Positions 46,050 through 57,440 of a stretch of DNA of 64,000 nt are shown in pieces. Position numbers and translations under genes: made by a program. The stretch covers positions 70,001-134,000 of the forward strand of contig JAQGDQ010000510.1 in assembly GCA_030141605.1 (NCBI GenBank), written 5' to 3'. The stretch is from Tubiluchus corallicola (taxonomy: Eukaryota > Priapulida > Priapulimorpha > Priapulimorphida > Tubiluchidae). Each line of letters begins with the position of its first letter. Positions within the stretch are counted from its first letter, which is position 1. Under the pieces are notes generated by a model. That model saw nothing but the letters and a program-made list of their open reading frames with translations, made no database searches and was not told where the DNA came from.

Positions 46050-46960
46050 TGTGTAGTTTTTGTTCAGCTACATATGATAACGCCACATTATTTTTAAAAT
46101 TTCATAATGACCGTCGGTTACTCTTGTCATTGTCTCTTGTTATTGTTATAGGAGTGGCATCGATTATCTTACTGTCACTTTAAGAACAACAATAAACAAT
46201 GACAAAAGCATATAGGTAGAAGGTGCCTCTCTATTTTGACAAGGCAGCAGATGATCGTGGAAATGTAGCATGATTGGCAAACATCTTGCAGTATTATGAG
46301 AGAACTGAAAGTTCAGACGCTAGTCAAGCAATTATAATCATGCACGATTCTTAGCCTGAACCTTCAATTATTTTCATTACAAATTCGTGTATACTTGCTG
46401 CTGCTGTTGCTGTTGATAATGTCCAACATTGCATTCTGAATTACTTCATCACGTACTTAAGCTATTAACATGCCTTCCAATTTAAATGGAAAGTTACAGT
46501 AAATTAGTTTAAAATAGAAATGATAAACCCGAAAGTTAAGAGCTAATTCCTACTGCAGTATTGCCATAATAAAATGCAGAACTGACGGAAAGGCAGTCAG
46601 ACATGCAAACGCACTAATACGAAAGTACGACTAACTAATTTGGGCAAACCTGCAAAGTGCCTGGTCCCAATCAGATCACCTGAATGAAACTCTCTAGGCT
46701 CACTTTCTGGTCGAGATGTTGTCTGTTTACCCACAACCTTATCATCTAATGCTGGATAAATCAAATCAAATTTTCAACTAGTTGACAATGTTTGTGACGT
46801 AGTCAGAAACTGAAGATTTTGCAAACAATAATTGTAAAATTCAGCCATAAAAATGAAGAGACGATTGCCTTTTTTGAAAGTGCTTATTTTTTTGAATTGC
46901 TTGAAGACATGGAAAGTGTGTTTCACAATAAAACCTCAGCATTTAACTGTTCAGTCCATC
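46049..46960. other. Intergenic DNA, nothing recognised
   Basis: No coding domain or clear repeat array. Confidence 0.4.
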
Positions 46961-46966
46961 ACCCAC

Positions 46967-46979
46967 AGGTCAAAGGTCA
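46967..46979 (+). promoter_or_regulatory. Perfect DR1 nuclear-receptor site
   Basis: AGGTCAAAGGTCA, two consensus AGGTCA half-sites spaced by one base. It is the binding form for HNF4, RXR and COUP-TF type receptors. It stands alone, about 3.4 kb upstream of the EXTL2-like gene, and use is unproven. Confidence 0.35.
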
Positions 46980-47007
46980 ATAATCTTGGCATAACTTATA
47001 TCATTCA

Positions 47008-47291
47008 GTTTGTCTCATTGAGACCTTTCATTTCATATACAACAACTTACTTTTGGTAGACACGGTACTATTCGTAGACACTAGATGCATTTCTGTTCCC
47101 GACCACCATTTTTCGGTTTTTTGCCCCCTAGCGGGGTCGCGGGTTAGCTATACTCATCGTAAAATTTGCCTTTCGACTCATCGAGACCTTTCATATGATA
47201 TGAAACTACACCACTACTACCACGGTACTATTCTAAACACTCAATGCATTTCTGTTCCCAATCCCCATTTTCTAGTTTTTGCCTAATAGCG
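47008..47291 (+). repeat. Two-copy tandem duplication, period about 161 bp
   Basis: GAGACCTTTCAT occurs at 47020 and 47183. CACGGTACTATT followed by ATGCATTTCTGTTCCC occurs at 47060 and 47221, each followed by CATTTT..GTTTT and TAGCGG. The copies have diverged by substitutions and small indels. Confidence 0.8.
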
Positions 47292-49291
47292 GAAAAGCAA
47301 CCCTCTCCAAATCACCCATTTTTCTCAATATCCAAAAACTAGGCCACGCCTAACCATATGCCAAATATTGCCGCCCTAGCTAAAAAACTGTGGGAGCAGA
47401 TGGATCCTAGAGAAAAATAAATGAAGACCCGACCGCTCTGTGACTATCTGGCAACTCGAGTCACGTGTATACGTATATAACTTTGGCCAGAGAGCATATA
47501 CTGTGAGGTTTGTGTCCCTAGCACTCAGCGTGTAAAAGGTCACAAATTGGGAACCCCAAATTTTGTATTTTGGCCCCTCACTCGGGCGTTTAAAGCTTGT
47601 CAGCCTTTTAAAACCCCAGGTGCACACCTGCCCCAAAATATTTGTGAAAACAAATTTTAAAAAACGAAAGTTCTAGGAGGAGTTGAATTCTAAAGGAAAA
47701 ATTGACCAACGCCCTCTATCCTTTCCCCTTGACCAACCCTGCGAGTTTGGTTACCCTAGCTTGCAAATCTTAGGAGTTATTAAGCGTTAAAGTGGCGGAG
47801 AGTAAATAATAAATAACTCTGCTATACGAAAATTTTTGAGTACTTCTCTTTGTGAGCAGTTCTAAAGCACACTGCCCCATTGTAGTTTGAAGTGGCAGAC
47901 GATAGTTCACGAAAAACCGACTGGACCATCGTAATCAACGTGGATTCTGAACCACAGTTTCTATGACCATTCGCAAGCATGTAACTGCGCCATACTGGGA
48001 ATATTGAAAAGCTGTAAACAGGTAGTACAAGTTCTAAATGCATACCAGACCGCTGCAGATGACTAGTGCTTTTATTCGTGCAAAACCCGAATGATTCTCA
48101 CGTACCATATTCAACAGCACATCTCTACCCTGATATGAGGCTGCACTGACAACTCATTTCTTTACCTGTAGCAAGGAGCATACTCATCTCCCAAAACAGG
48201 TGGCCACCATTACAGTGTGAAGCGTAAAACTTGGGATAGACTTAGATCCATTTCTGTCCATTTGCAAAAAAAATTGTGGAGGTCACAGGCGTGTTGTTGA
48301 TTGTGGATTAAGCCAGTGTGACACTGGAACTGAAAAAAGCACAATTTATATAATCAAACAAATGGGATGAGTTGGCAAAAACATCAGTTATCGAATCAGC
48401 CACCCCAAACTGAGTATTAAATTATGTATATATATATATATGTATGTATGCATGTATGCATGTATGTATGAACTGTAGCGATTTAAGAAAAGAATTTAAA
48501 ATATATTCTATCTGCCTAATTATTTCATTGTTTTGTATAATATGAATTACTATATATAAAATTAATATCACCAAGTTTGTCAGTTTCGCTGTTTGCACGA
48601 TCAAAAACTGAGAAGCAAGAATAAACTGATCGTCGAAACGCCCCTAAATTGTTTGAACCTGAGTGATCTTTTAATTACTGAATGAGTGCGCATTAGAATT
48701 AGGGATGCAAATGCGTTCAGAGAAACATACAGGTTGTCCATCAATGTTACCTGACACTAAGTTAAGATTTTTCCAAGTGTTGCACGGGATACACTTTTTT
48801 GCCATATAGCGAACAGGGGATGTACTACATTTAAACTCCAGAACATCCAAATATATTTAATATGCAGCAATGTCGTTTTATCTGTAATAATAAATTACAG
48901 CAATAAGGCTTTAGCAAAAAACATAAGTTTGATGAAAATGTTTAAAGCAAAAATAATTAAAAAATCAAAGTTCTCTAAAGTATAAAAACTGTTGCAGTTG
49001 AATGCTCACCATAATTAAACGAAAAGATATTTTTTACGTTACCACAATAGGCCTAATACAAATGTTTCTGTTATTGGGTTATTAAGGGGTTATTATAGGG
49101 TTTTTCTCTGAAGTATTTCCTGCTTCTTGTTTTTGTACAAACAATCGCCATTAGGACAATGACTTAGTAATTGCTTCTACCCAGCGGTACCTCATGAAAT
49201 GCCACCTAGTTAAAAAACTTAATGATTCAGTGAAGCGTTTGCTGTTGAGAGAACGGTAACGAGAAAGCTGACTCAGTGTCAGCAACTTTCG
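47292..49291. other. Intergenic DNA with one TATG/GCATG microsatellite
   Basis: A TA then TATG/GCATG repeat lies at about 48424-48470. No gene recognised. Confidence 0.45.
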
Positions 49292-49572
49292 GGCAGTCAC
49301 TCAGTAAACTCTAACTAGATCAGACTCACTAGCTCACTGGCATTCACTCAGTTCATGCTCACTAGACTCGTTGGCAGTCACTCAGTAAACTCTAACTAGA
49401 TCAGACTCACTAGCTCACTGGCATTCACTCAGTTCATGCTCACTAGACTCGTTGGCAGTCACTCAGTAAACTCTAACTAGATCAGACTCACTAGCTCACT
49501 GGCATTCACTCAGTTCATTTTCAGTAGACTCGTTGGCAGTCATTCAGTAAACTCTCTGACTAGCTCATTCTC
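49292..49572 (+). repeat. 81-bp tandem repeat, about 3.5 copies
   Basis: GGCAGTCACTCAGTAAACTC recurs at 49292, 49373, 49454 and (with one change) 49535, exactly 81 bp apart. Within each unit, shorter CACTCAGT / CACTAG words show that the unit arose from smaller repeats. Confidence 0.92.
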
Positions 49573-49789
49573 AGTGACGATGTTTCGCCTGCACGTCAGA
49601 CACAACAACATTGAAAAAAGAGAGATGGTTTTTTTGTCTTCTCAAGTACTTTTTTGCCGTAAACAAAATAAGAAAAGATCATATCACAGAACAAATAGAG
49701 ACACGTCAATTAATTTAGTTGTGAAATTAAACGTTTCTTTTAGCACGCAGGCGTACGAATGCGCACTTGAACGTGCACACACACATGCA

Positions 49790-49792
49790 CAT

Positions 49793-49865
<73 letters not shown>

Positions 49866-49866
49866 T
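49790..49866 (+). repeat. (CA)n microsatellite
   Basis: About 37 CA units with one CG interruption near 49840. Confidence 0.95.
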
Positions 49867-50393
49867 GTGCGCGTTGCCCAGAATAATTTTTTTCAATACT
49901 TAATGTATAGGGATATTAGAAATTCTCAAATTAATTCAATACCTCCTAGACCTAACCCCGTGGAAGTTACAATTTGAACAGGGTGCAATATTTTACTTCA
50001 CTTAACCCCACTTAAGTCAACAAAACTGCCGTAAGTGCAGCACATGAATCCGGGCCCAGCAATATATTAAATACGGAACTGGAAAGATATGGGTCTATAA
50101 TTACTACTCACTTTTATATCCCGATTCTTCTTTTAATTGCCTGTATTAATAATTTACAATAATAATAATAATAATAGTTCCGAGAAGCAATGGAGTAATT
50201 GTTATTTATGGACTGAAATGAACAAGCAAATTAAATAAAATTAATATCATGTGACTTTCATGGATGGCATAAGGTGACTTTCCTTGTCCGATATTTTATA
50301 ACAACATAAACTGCCTGATGGTGTGCGTTGAAGTGTTGTGCGACAAATTTAATTTTTATTAATTTTAGATAAACACATTGTAAAATTCGTAAT
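49867..50393. other. 5' flank of the EXTL2-like gene
   Basis: No coding sequence. A short AAT repeat lies at 50158-50175. The promoter should lie here, but no convincing core element is visible. Confidence 0.4.
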
Positions 50394-53300
50394 ATGAACC
50401 CCCTTTTGCGGACAAACAAGTACAAAACTTTGTTTTTTAGCATGGCTTTCACTCTGTTTTTAATAAACATTTTAAATATTTCAGTAAATGAGAAAATCAG
50501 TAATTCATCTAATAGACTATCGTTCTTTACCATGTGGAATATCAATAAATTGCCTGCATTTACAATTGTCATGTTAACATACAAACGCAATGATTTGCTT
50601 AAAGAAGTACTTACTAGTTTTGCGAGTATGGACTCTGTAGAAAAGGTGATTATAGTTTGGCACAATATTGGTAAGTAAATTAGTAATTTAGTGTAATAAA
50701 TAAACACAATCACAGCCTTTTGTGGCTCTTCCGATCATAGACGAGAGGAAATTGTGATGGCAAATTCTAAAGAGGCCTATTAAAATGAGTGTTAATCCTG
50801 CTTAAGTTTTCTTGCAGTTAAAAATAAAGTGGCGGTTTTTGGATGGGTATCCTTGCTGTGGATAAATCTGTACCCAATATATACTTACAAAGCAAATAGC
50901 ATAAGTTAACTTGGACGGTTTTTTTAATAATTTTTCAGCATTTTTCACATTGATAAGAGAATTAAGCTTGGAGTACGTTCTTAATTTATTCTACAAATCA
51001 CTGGCATTGAATTTAAGAACTAATAAAAACTAGGATTTTTATTTACTTCAAAGCACATATATAATAGCTTAACCAGTCGGCTGTTGTATGAGGCCATGAA
51101 ACCCATGAACACTAATCTAGGCATAAAGCTTTGGCCTACTAATTTGGCGGTTTCAAACAAGTCAACATTTGACAGAGTCATAGGAGAACGGTTAACAGTC
51201 AAGAATTAACATAAAAAATATGAATGTATTTTGAAAGACCACAATGAGCAAAAAATTGAAAAATGATTTATGAACAAGGAATCAAGATGCTCAAACAGAC
51301 AACTTCAACAGTACAAACACGAGAGCAGGATGCAAGTAGAGCTGCAGATGACCTTAGGCAATATGGCAGGCGTGTGATTCCTCAAACAGATTTGGAAGAC
51401 ACCAACGAGCTAGTTCATGAATTATGTGTCCAAACTGGAGCACAGTAGGAAGCAGATGACAAGAGCACATCGCACAGTTTGCCAAAATCGAAATCTGGAC
51501 CTGCATTACTGTAAAATTCTCAAACGGAAATGTTTGTGATGCCGAACAAACCATGGTTATGGCAAGTAATTTAAGATTTTCACCCACGAAGAAAATGTAC
51601 ATAAATGAAAGCCTTACTAAACAACAGAAGAATCTACTGCTTCACCGACGCTAATGCAGGAAATAACTTCTGTTCATGTATGTGAGGAGCAAGTGTGGAG
51701 AAAATCATATTGTGTATATAGTATAATCGCAGCAAAACTAATTAACATTGGCAGAATGTGATTAGGCAATTCAATCAGTGAAAAATAAGTTGGACAGACT
51801 CTAAAACGATTTTTCTTGGTGTTTTAGGGGAAGTGGTGCCAAATTTTCTAACTCAAATAATGGAAAGTCGAGGAAAAGAATTGATTATAATTAAGCCACA
51901 AACAAATACCCTGGCAAATCGATGGAAAATTCCATCTAAGATAATGACAGAAGGTAAGCAGTATTTCACCCTTTGTAAACTTTATATTTATGAAGAGTTT
52001 TCTTGTGCTTTAATGGACACAGCCATGTTCATTTCTATAATTTATACATTTCAGCTGTATTAATTTGTGATGATGACACACTCATCGGTGAAGAAGACTT
52101 ATTAAGAGCATACGGTTTATGGAAATTTGTAAGTATGCAAACGACCAATTATGTATCTGGCATCATAATTCTACGGCATGCGAGCGCAAATAGTGCAACT
52201 ATTTCTCATGTTTGATTAACTTGCTGGCCATCGAGAAATTTCACTTTTTATACAATATTCGTTAATTTTGTTTTAATGAGTAATTTATTATAAAAGCAGC
52301 CCACAGATCTGCTAAGAGGGGTTCTTAAACTTTGTAATTTTTGTGTCAAGATAATTTGTGTGTGTATTTTCGATAAATTTATGAAGTGCTTTACGCTATT
52401 TTGTTCAGCAAATGAAGCATTTTTCTTGGGGTACTGAGGCATTTTTCTCAATTAAGTTAAATTATTTGACTTTTTAAAACCAAAACAGCCAGAATCCTCA
52501 AATAGCTGATAAAATATCCAAATAGCTAACAAGTATATGTTATTTACGCAAATGCTGGGCACAAACGTTTTTGTACGTTAATGATATTTGTAACGAACAT
52601 GAGTTAATTTCATGCAGCAGCAAGCCACACCTTAGCTGGAACAATAGGTTGCCATGGTGTTTGTGATGCGCAGCAGCGAGCCACAGCTTAGCTGGAACAA
52701 TAGGTTGCCATGGTGTTTGTGACACGCAGCAGCAAACCACAGCTTAGCTGGAACAATAGGTTGCCATGGTGTTTGTGACATGCAGCAGCGAACCACAGCT
52801 TAGCTGGAACAATAGGTTGCCATGGTGTTTGTGACACGCAGCTGCAAACCACAGCTTAGCTGGAACAATAGGTTGCCATAGTGTTTGTGATGCGCAGCAG
52901 CGAGCCACAGCTTAGCTGGAACAATAGGTTGCCATGGTGTTTGTGATGCGCAGCAGCGAGCCACACCTTAATGTTTTAAATTGCATTGTAGAGTCAGAAA
53001 TTATAGATGTAGTCAAACTTTTAAAAGCAATAAAGCAAAAGATGTTCACAATATCCATATGTCAATTGTTAAAAATGTAATAATGAGCACGGTAAGACCT
53101 TTGTCCCACATTTGAAACCTTTCTGAAGATGGAAAAGAAACCAGTTTACAAATTTTAGAACTGTGTCCTTCTTACCACAGATCTCAAAAACTTTAGAAAA
53201 ACTGTTTGCATACGGTCTCGAAAAAATTATTGAGAACGAAATCTTGAAGGATTGCCAACACTGATTCGAACCTCAGCTCTCAAATATGTTGTCTCTGAGT

Positions 53301-55680
53301 GAACTGGTAGAGAAAATCTCTTCTGTATTCTACAAAAAGAACACACAGTTGGTGTGTTCATAGACCTTGGAGGGACCACATCATTTCTTTTTTGGAAGTA
53401 TCATATCAATCTAGACAAAACTCTCTAAAAATGTATGTATTATGTGCGATGTATACATAAAGCATCTAAATCTTACACGAAAATTCCCAAAAAATTTTAA
53501 TCTGTTTTTTTTTGCATTGCCATATTTATACTATTGTTGGGGACTATGCGGTTGGGCTTATATGACAAGTATAAATCCAGTATTTTACTGCAGGAAAAGG
53601 GTGTCAGAACTATAAGTAAAGTTCGTTCAAGAGAGCACGCACATGAACTGTTCAATAATATAGAACCACTAAAATTGGCTGAAATAATAGATTTAGAAAT
53701 TCTGCTAATATTACATGCTGCAAATAGAGGCCATTTACTTGGAAATTTACCAAAGAGATTTTCATCATTTGCAAAATAGGTCTTATAACCTGCGACGTTT
53801 CTGCTGCTGTATGAGCACAGACGTAACTAAATGATTATAAATTAGGTAATGTTCGATTCAGAAAATCTCGACTATCCAATCATTCTATTTGTTTAAGCAC
53901 TTAAAAGAGATTTAATTGGAAAAAATTAAGAAAAACACGTACATTTTCAAGCACTCCAACATTGCCTATTGAGTAATTCAGTCTGGTTTATGCTTGAGTA
54001 TTGTTCAGGTAGGCAAATGCATTTCATACATCATGTTGCATGAAAATCAATTGTGTGAAACGTACAAAAATTGTCAAATATAATCACTGATTAGTGAGAC
54101 CAGTTTTACTTAAAACCCATACAAAAAGCAGTGGACGCTTACGGTCCTGAAGGCCCTGTATAATAGACAGTAAAACATAGTAAACATGTACTAGTAAAAA
54201 GTTAGGGCATACTGACGTAAAGTCAGCCAAATTTAGATATTATCAAACATTTCACTTGTATTTACAAAATAATTTTAAGCACAGTCTTAGCTGGCACATC
54301 ATTCGTTTGTCTGCTTAATACTAATTTTGTTCATTTCAGCTACCAAATCGAATATTTGGATTTGCCTGTCGTGCGCACACTATCGACCACGATGGTTTGT
54401 ATAGCTACGTTCCAACAACATTGCATGGCAAATACTCCATCATTCTTCCAGGTATGATTACCTTACTACAATGCAAACTGTCAAACATCTGTTGGCAAGT
54501 ACACCCTTTGTAACTTGACATTTGACAAACAGTTATTTGGTAAAATTCAGGGTCTACGGTTACTAACTAACTGAACTAAATTAGAGAAAACTAACTTAAT
54601 TTCCTTAATTTCTATCGAAATTCTACTTTGCTATATTTCAGTTTTCGCACGAAGTTAATTCACAGTGATGGGATCAAACATCGTCACCCTTCATTTGTCA
54701 CTGTGTGATTTTTTATAAGTAATGCGCAGGTTATCACAAACTCTCTAACAGTTGATGGGAGTTGATTTCCTGCCTAATGTGAATGCGCCGTGGCGTGTTC
54801 CTCTCGACAGTACTCGCAATGAACAGAGAATTAGTGTCAGCTTGTACTTTATGCTGGTGAGAATCTCAGAGCAAGTTTAAGCTCTCTAGACTTGGCACGC
54901 TTGCGAGTTAACTTGAAATATGGCTATTCTGACAGCTCCGTTACGCTTACTCTCACTTAAATTTTGAACAACTACTTATGAACCAGTTTTTCCTTCTAAC
55001 TTCTGCGAAATTCTCTGTCAATTTTTTTTCTCACAAGACAAAAATCTAAATTCCCGCCACCTATCGGTCAGATACTTTTTGTCTTTAGCATGTCAGCTTT
55101 ATAAATTCTATTGCTCTGGACATCTTAATATTCTTACTGTAGCATCTTGCCTTCAGTGGTAATTGGCCTTGTTTGAGGGCAACGTTATTTATGTTTCCAG
55201 TTTCTTAATTCAGAAGTTTTCATAATAATGTTTTCAATAAACGTTGCAATATCATCACTTAGCTCACTAAAAATTTCTGACTTTGTTTGCGAATCTTTTC
55301 CTGGAGTTTGTCACTAACTTCATACACATATTTTTACAGCTCCAATGTTGCTTCACCGAAGCTACTTCCACATCTTCAATAATTTCCCAGCGGCTGTTTT
55401 CCGGATGATAGACAAGTACAACAACTGCGATGACATTGCTGTAAACTTTGCTGTATCACTGTTCTTACAAGATTCACCAGGAATGTGTGTATTGCCTAGA
55501 AAACACAGAAGAATAGATAAATTGGGAAGGCACTTTAAAGGCTTACAGAATTCGTACAAGCATCATTATAACAGATCAAGGTGTCTTAATGAACTTGTTG
55601 AGATTTATGGTTTAATGCCATTGCATTATAATGACATTTTCGTTGCAACAATCAAAAGAAATACAAAACAACACATTTAA
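50394..55680 (+). CDS. EXTL2: EXTL2-like alpha-1,4-N-acetylhexosaminyltransferase (GT64)
   Basis: Five exons: 50394-50670, 51828-51953, 52055-52128, 54340-54451 and 55340-55680. All introns are GT..AG with phases 1, 1, 0, 1, and the model closes to 309 residues (human EXTL2 is 330). Residues 12-29 form the type II anchor. The GT64 domain starts at FTIVMLTYKRNDLLKE (56-71). The metal site is AVLICDDDTLI (DDD 140-142), NRIFGFACR follows, and NNCDDIAVNF (C226-D227-D228) is the conserved late motif, with CLNELVEIYGLMPL near the end. EXTL2 transfers GalNAc or GlcNAc to the glucuronate end of the glycosaminoglycan linkage region and tunes chain synthesis. It lacks the N-terminal GT47 domain of EXT1/EXT2. 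The genomic region of introns 1 and 3 contains LINE relics, and intron 3 also the 56-bp array. Confidence 0.93.
51250..51690 (+). pseudogene. L1-type ORF1p-like relic in EXTL2 intron 1
   Basis: Readable pieces in the family order: a coiled coil ending in DDLRQYGRR (about 51340-51366), EDTNELVHELC (about 51399-51431), ITRAHRTV (a SHR-like motif near 51455), KFSNGNVC (near 51514) and MYINESLTKQQKNLL (about 51596-51640). Several stops and shifts make it inactive. It is in sense orientation to the host gene. Confidence 0.65.
51978..52018 (+). repeat. Dispersed repeat A, short third copy in EXTL2 intron 2
   Basis: AAACTTTATATTTATGAAGA and the following 16 bases match copy 2 (36508-36543) at 29 of 36 positions. 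It makes up much of the 101-bp intron 2. Confidence 0.55.
52614..52973 (+). repeat. 56-bp tandem repeat, 6.4 copies, in EXTL2 intron 3
   Basis: Units start at 52614, 52670, 52726, 52782, 52838, 52894 and 52950 (partial), each beginning GCAGC and containing TTAGCTGGAACAATAGGTTG. Units differ by single bases and have no indels. Confidence 0.95.
53165..53780 (+). pseudogene. LINE reverse transcriptase relic in EXTL2 intron 3
   Basis: The first part (53172-53370) reads SQISKTLEKLFAYGLEKII, ENEILKDCQH and LSELVEKISSVFY, matching the RT segment F-SKILEK..Y.RL through the SELVDKI helix. The second part (53534-53779) reads YDKYKSSILLQEKGVRTISK and plfkel-like LFNNIEPLKLAEII, the C-terminal thumb-connected region. 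The catalytic palm between them is deleted. It is inactive. Confidence 0.75.
53926..54160 (+). repeat. Dispersed repeat B, copy 2 (in EXTL2 intron 3)
   Basis: Diverged partner of 12088-12538 in the GT49 gene, with the same order and orientation of matching blocks. Confidence 0.6.
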
Positions 55681-56814
55681 TTTTTCCAAAAAATGCTCTT
55701 TGCAAAAAAAAGAAAGTTTCGTGTGCTATGAATAAGACATGAAGCTTTATGTAGCTTCAATGGTGAAAAGCATTTTGTGTCGAAGATCGTTTCCGATCAT
55801 TGTAAAGGTTAATTCTAGATACTCTGGTGCAGGTTGCAGATAAATATGAATAACAAAATGTAAATTTTTTGTTACATGTATTAGTTATTAAAGTGCGCTT
55901 ATTCCATTAATCTGAATCTAGTATCCCGTCAATATCATAATTTGTGAAAGTCGTAGTCTAATTTCGTCGCACACATCTGAGCTCAATATGTTCTTCATAA
56001 TGCGTCGTACCGATTATGATGAGATGTGTTTCTGATTGCTGCAGCCATTTGGGATAGAAATAGATAAAGGAATAGCAATTGTCTCAGGAATATTTCTTGC
56101 TGTTTGTAACATAAATGACGTAAAAGAAAAGGTCGTTCAAACTGATGCAGCAGTGTATCAAGAAAAATATGCGAAAGAATGACTTATAGCACTGCTACAA
56201 CATCATGATGTCTGATATTAAAAAAGTTCGTCATAAAATCAGGAGTGAGAGTGGAGGGGCTGCAAAATGTGAATTGACAAAAAATCTTGCGTGTTTAATA
56301 GAAGAATTATTAACAAGATTCGTCAACACTAGTGGAACTGATATTAGCGTACAGGAGCCTCAGATACATGCTCTATATTCAGTGACCCCCCCCCTGCCTG
56401 ACATGAGTTTGAAGTTTACTAACAGTGAAGAATTTGAAACAGCCGCTATTGTGTCTCACCGAAACCAACATTAATTTTGTGGGTAAGAAGTCTAGTGATG
56501 TATTTTACAGTGGCAGTACGCATTAGATATTTGAAGTCAATTTATATCAGATGATTGACTCCGACCCCTGGGGCTCTTAGGTCCGGTCAAACCTGCAACA
56601 ATAACTTACTTTTTAAATCAAGATGTGTAATAAATCTCAATCCTCCGAGTTTGCTAACTTGGCTTTGCAGTCAGCCTTTAACTATCCGTTAATGCTCCGT
56701 TGTCTACAGATAATCCGCTTTCAGTAGTAGTATGTACCTGTTACTTTTATGCCAGTAAAAAGATAAAGTTGACACTGCTGTAACAGTTGCGATTATTATA
56801 ATTTCATTTGCAAT
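55681..56814. other. Intergenic DNA downstream of the EXTL2-like gene
   Basis: An 89-codon open frame at 56205-56474 begins near an ATG but has no recognisable domain; I do not assign it. Otherwise nothing recognised. Confidence 0.4.
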
Positions 56815-57130
56815 TTCTTCAAGGTTGAACCCTGCAATAGAACAACGATTTTCTCAATTAGTAAACTGAAACTACTGGCAGTTGAAAGCACTGATAGTTT
56901 TATCCAAGAAATAGCTAGCAAAACAGGAATTGAAATACGTAGCACGGACATTTCCGTTAGCATCGCGTTCCTGTAAAATCAGGAACTCCGCCTGTTACAG
57001 TCGGAGTCAAATAGTCAATAGTGTACAGTATAGTAGTCAAACGCTCCAAGAAATCTGTCAGGGACTCATTGTTTAAAAACAAGAAGAGCTGTCCTACTAC
57101 TGATGTAGTGGTCCACCAGAGCATATAATT
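56815..57130 (+). pseudogene. L1-type ORF1p-like relic
   Basis: Reads LAVESTDSFIQEIASKTGIE, then IRSTDISVS (the DI.VSHR motif), and after a shift VKSGTPPVTVGV and IVVKRSKKSVRDSLFKNKK, equivalent to IIVKF.RR..RD..Y..RK of ORF1 proteins. At least one shift and one stop are present. Confidence 0.6.
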
Positions 57131-57317
57131 TCGGATGACCCTAATTTGCCTGAGTATGTCCATCTTTGAGAAGCCATTATTCCTACAAGAAGTTCAACTA
57201 TCCAAACGAAAAAAAAAACAAGTAAAGTACCATGCTTTTTATTACCACAGCCGGCTTTGTTTCTGCCCAGAGGACGTCACCTGTTATGCATGGCACCATG
57301 AAATTTTCTGGGTTTAG

Positions 57318-57440
57318 ACTAATAGGGACACAAAGTCATTTGCACACACAAAACGTTTACACTAAGAGTTTTGCACACACAGAACATTTGAACACTAGGA
57401 ACTTTTGACATAGAATATTTAGACACGTAGGCCTTAACCG
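57318..57440 (+). repeat. Short degenerate ~19-bp tandem array
   Basis: About six units of the type ACACANAGAACATTTG / ACACTAGGAACTTTTG. It is similar in unit length and decay to the arrays at 3290-3770 and 24236-24603, though the unit sequence differs. Confidence 0.6.

Noticed and set aside
45832-46056. Cys-Val repeat protein
   Set aside because: Translation of the GT microsatellite.
56205-56474. 89-codon frame as a gene
   Set aside because: No recognised domain and no splice context; kept only as a note in the intergenic entry.
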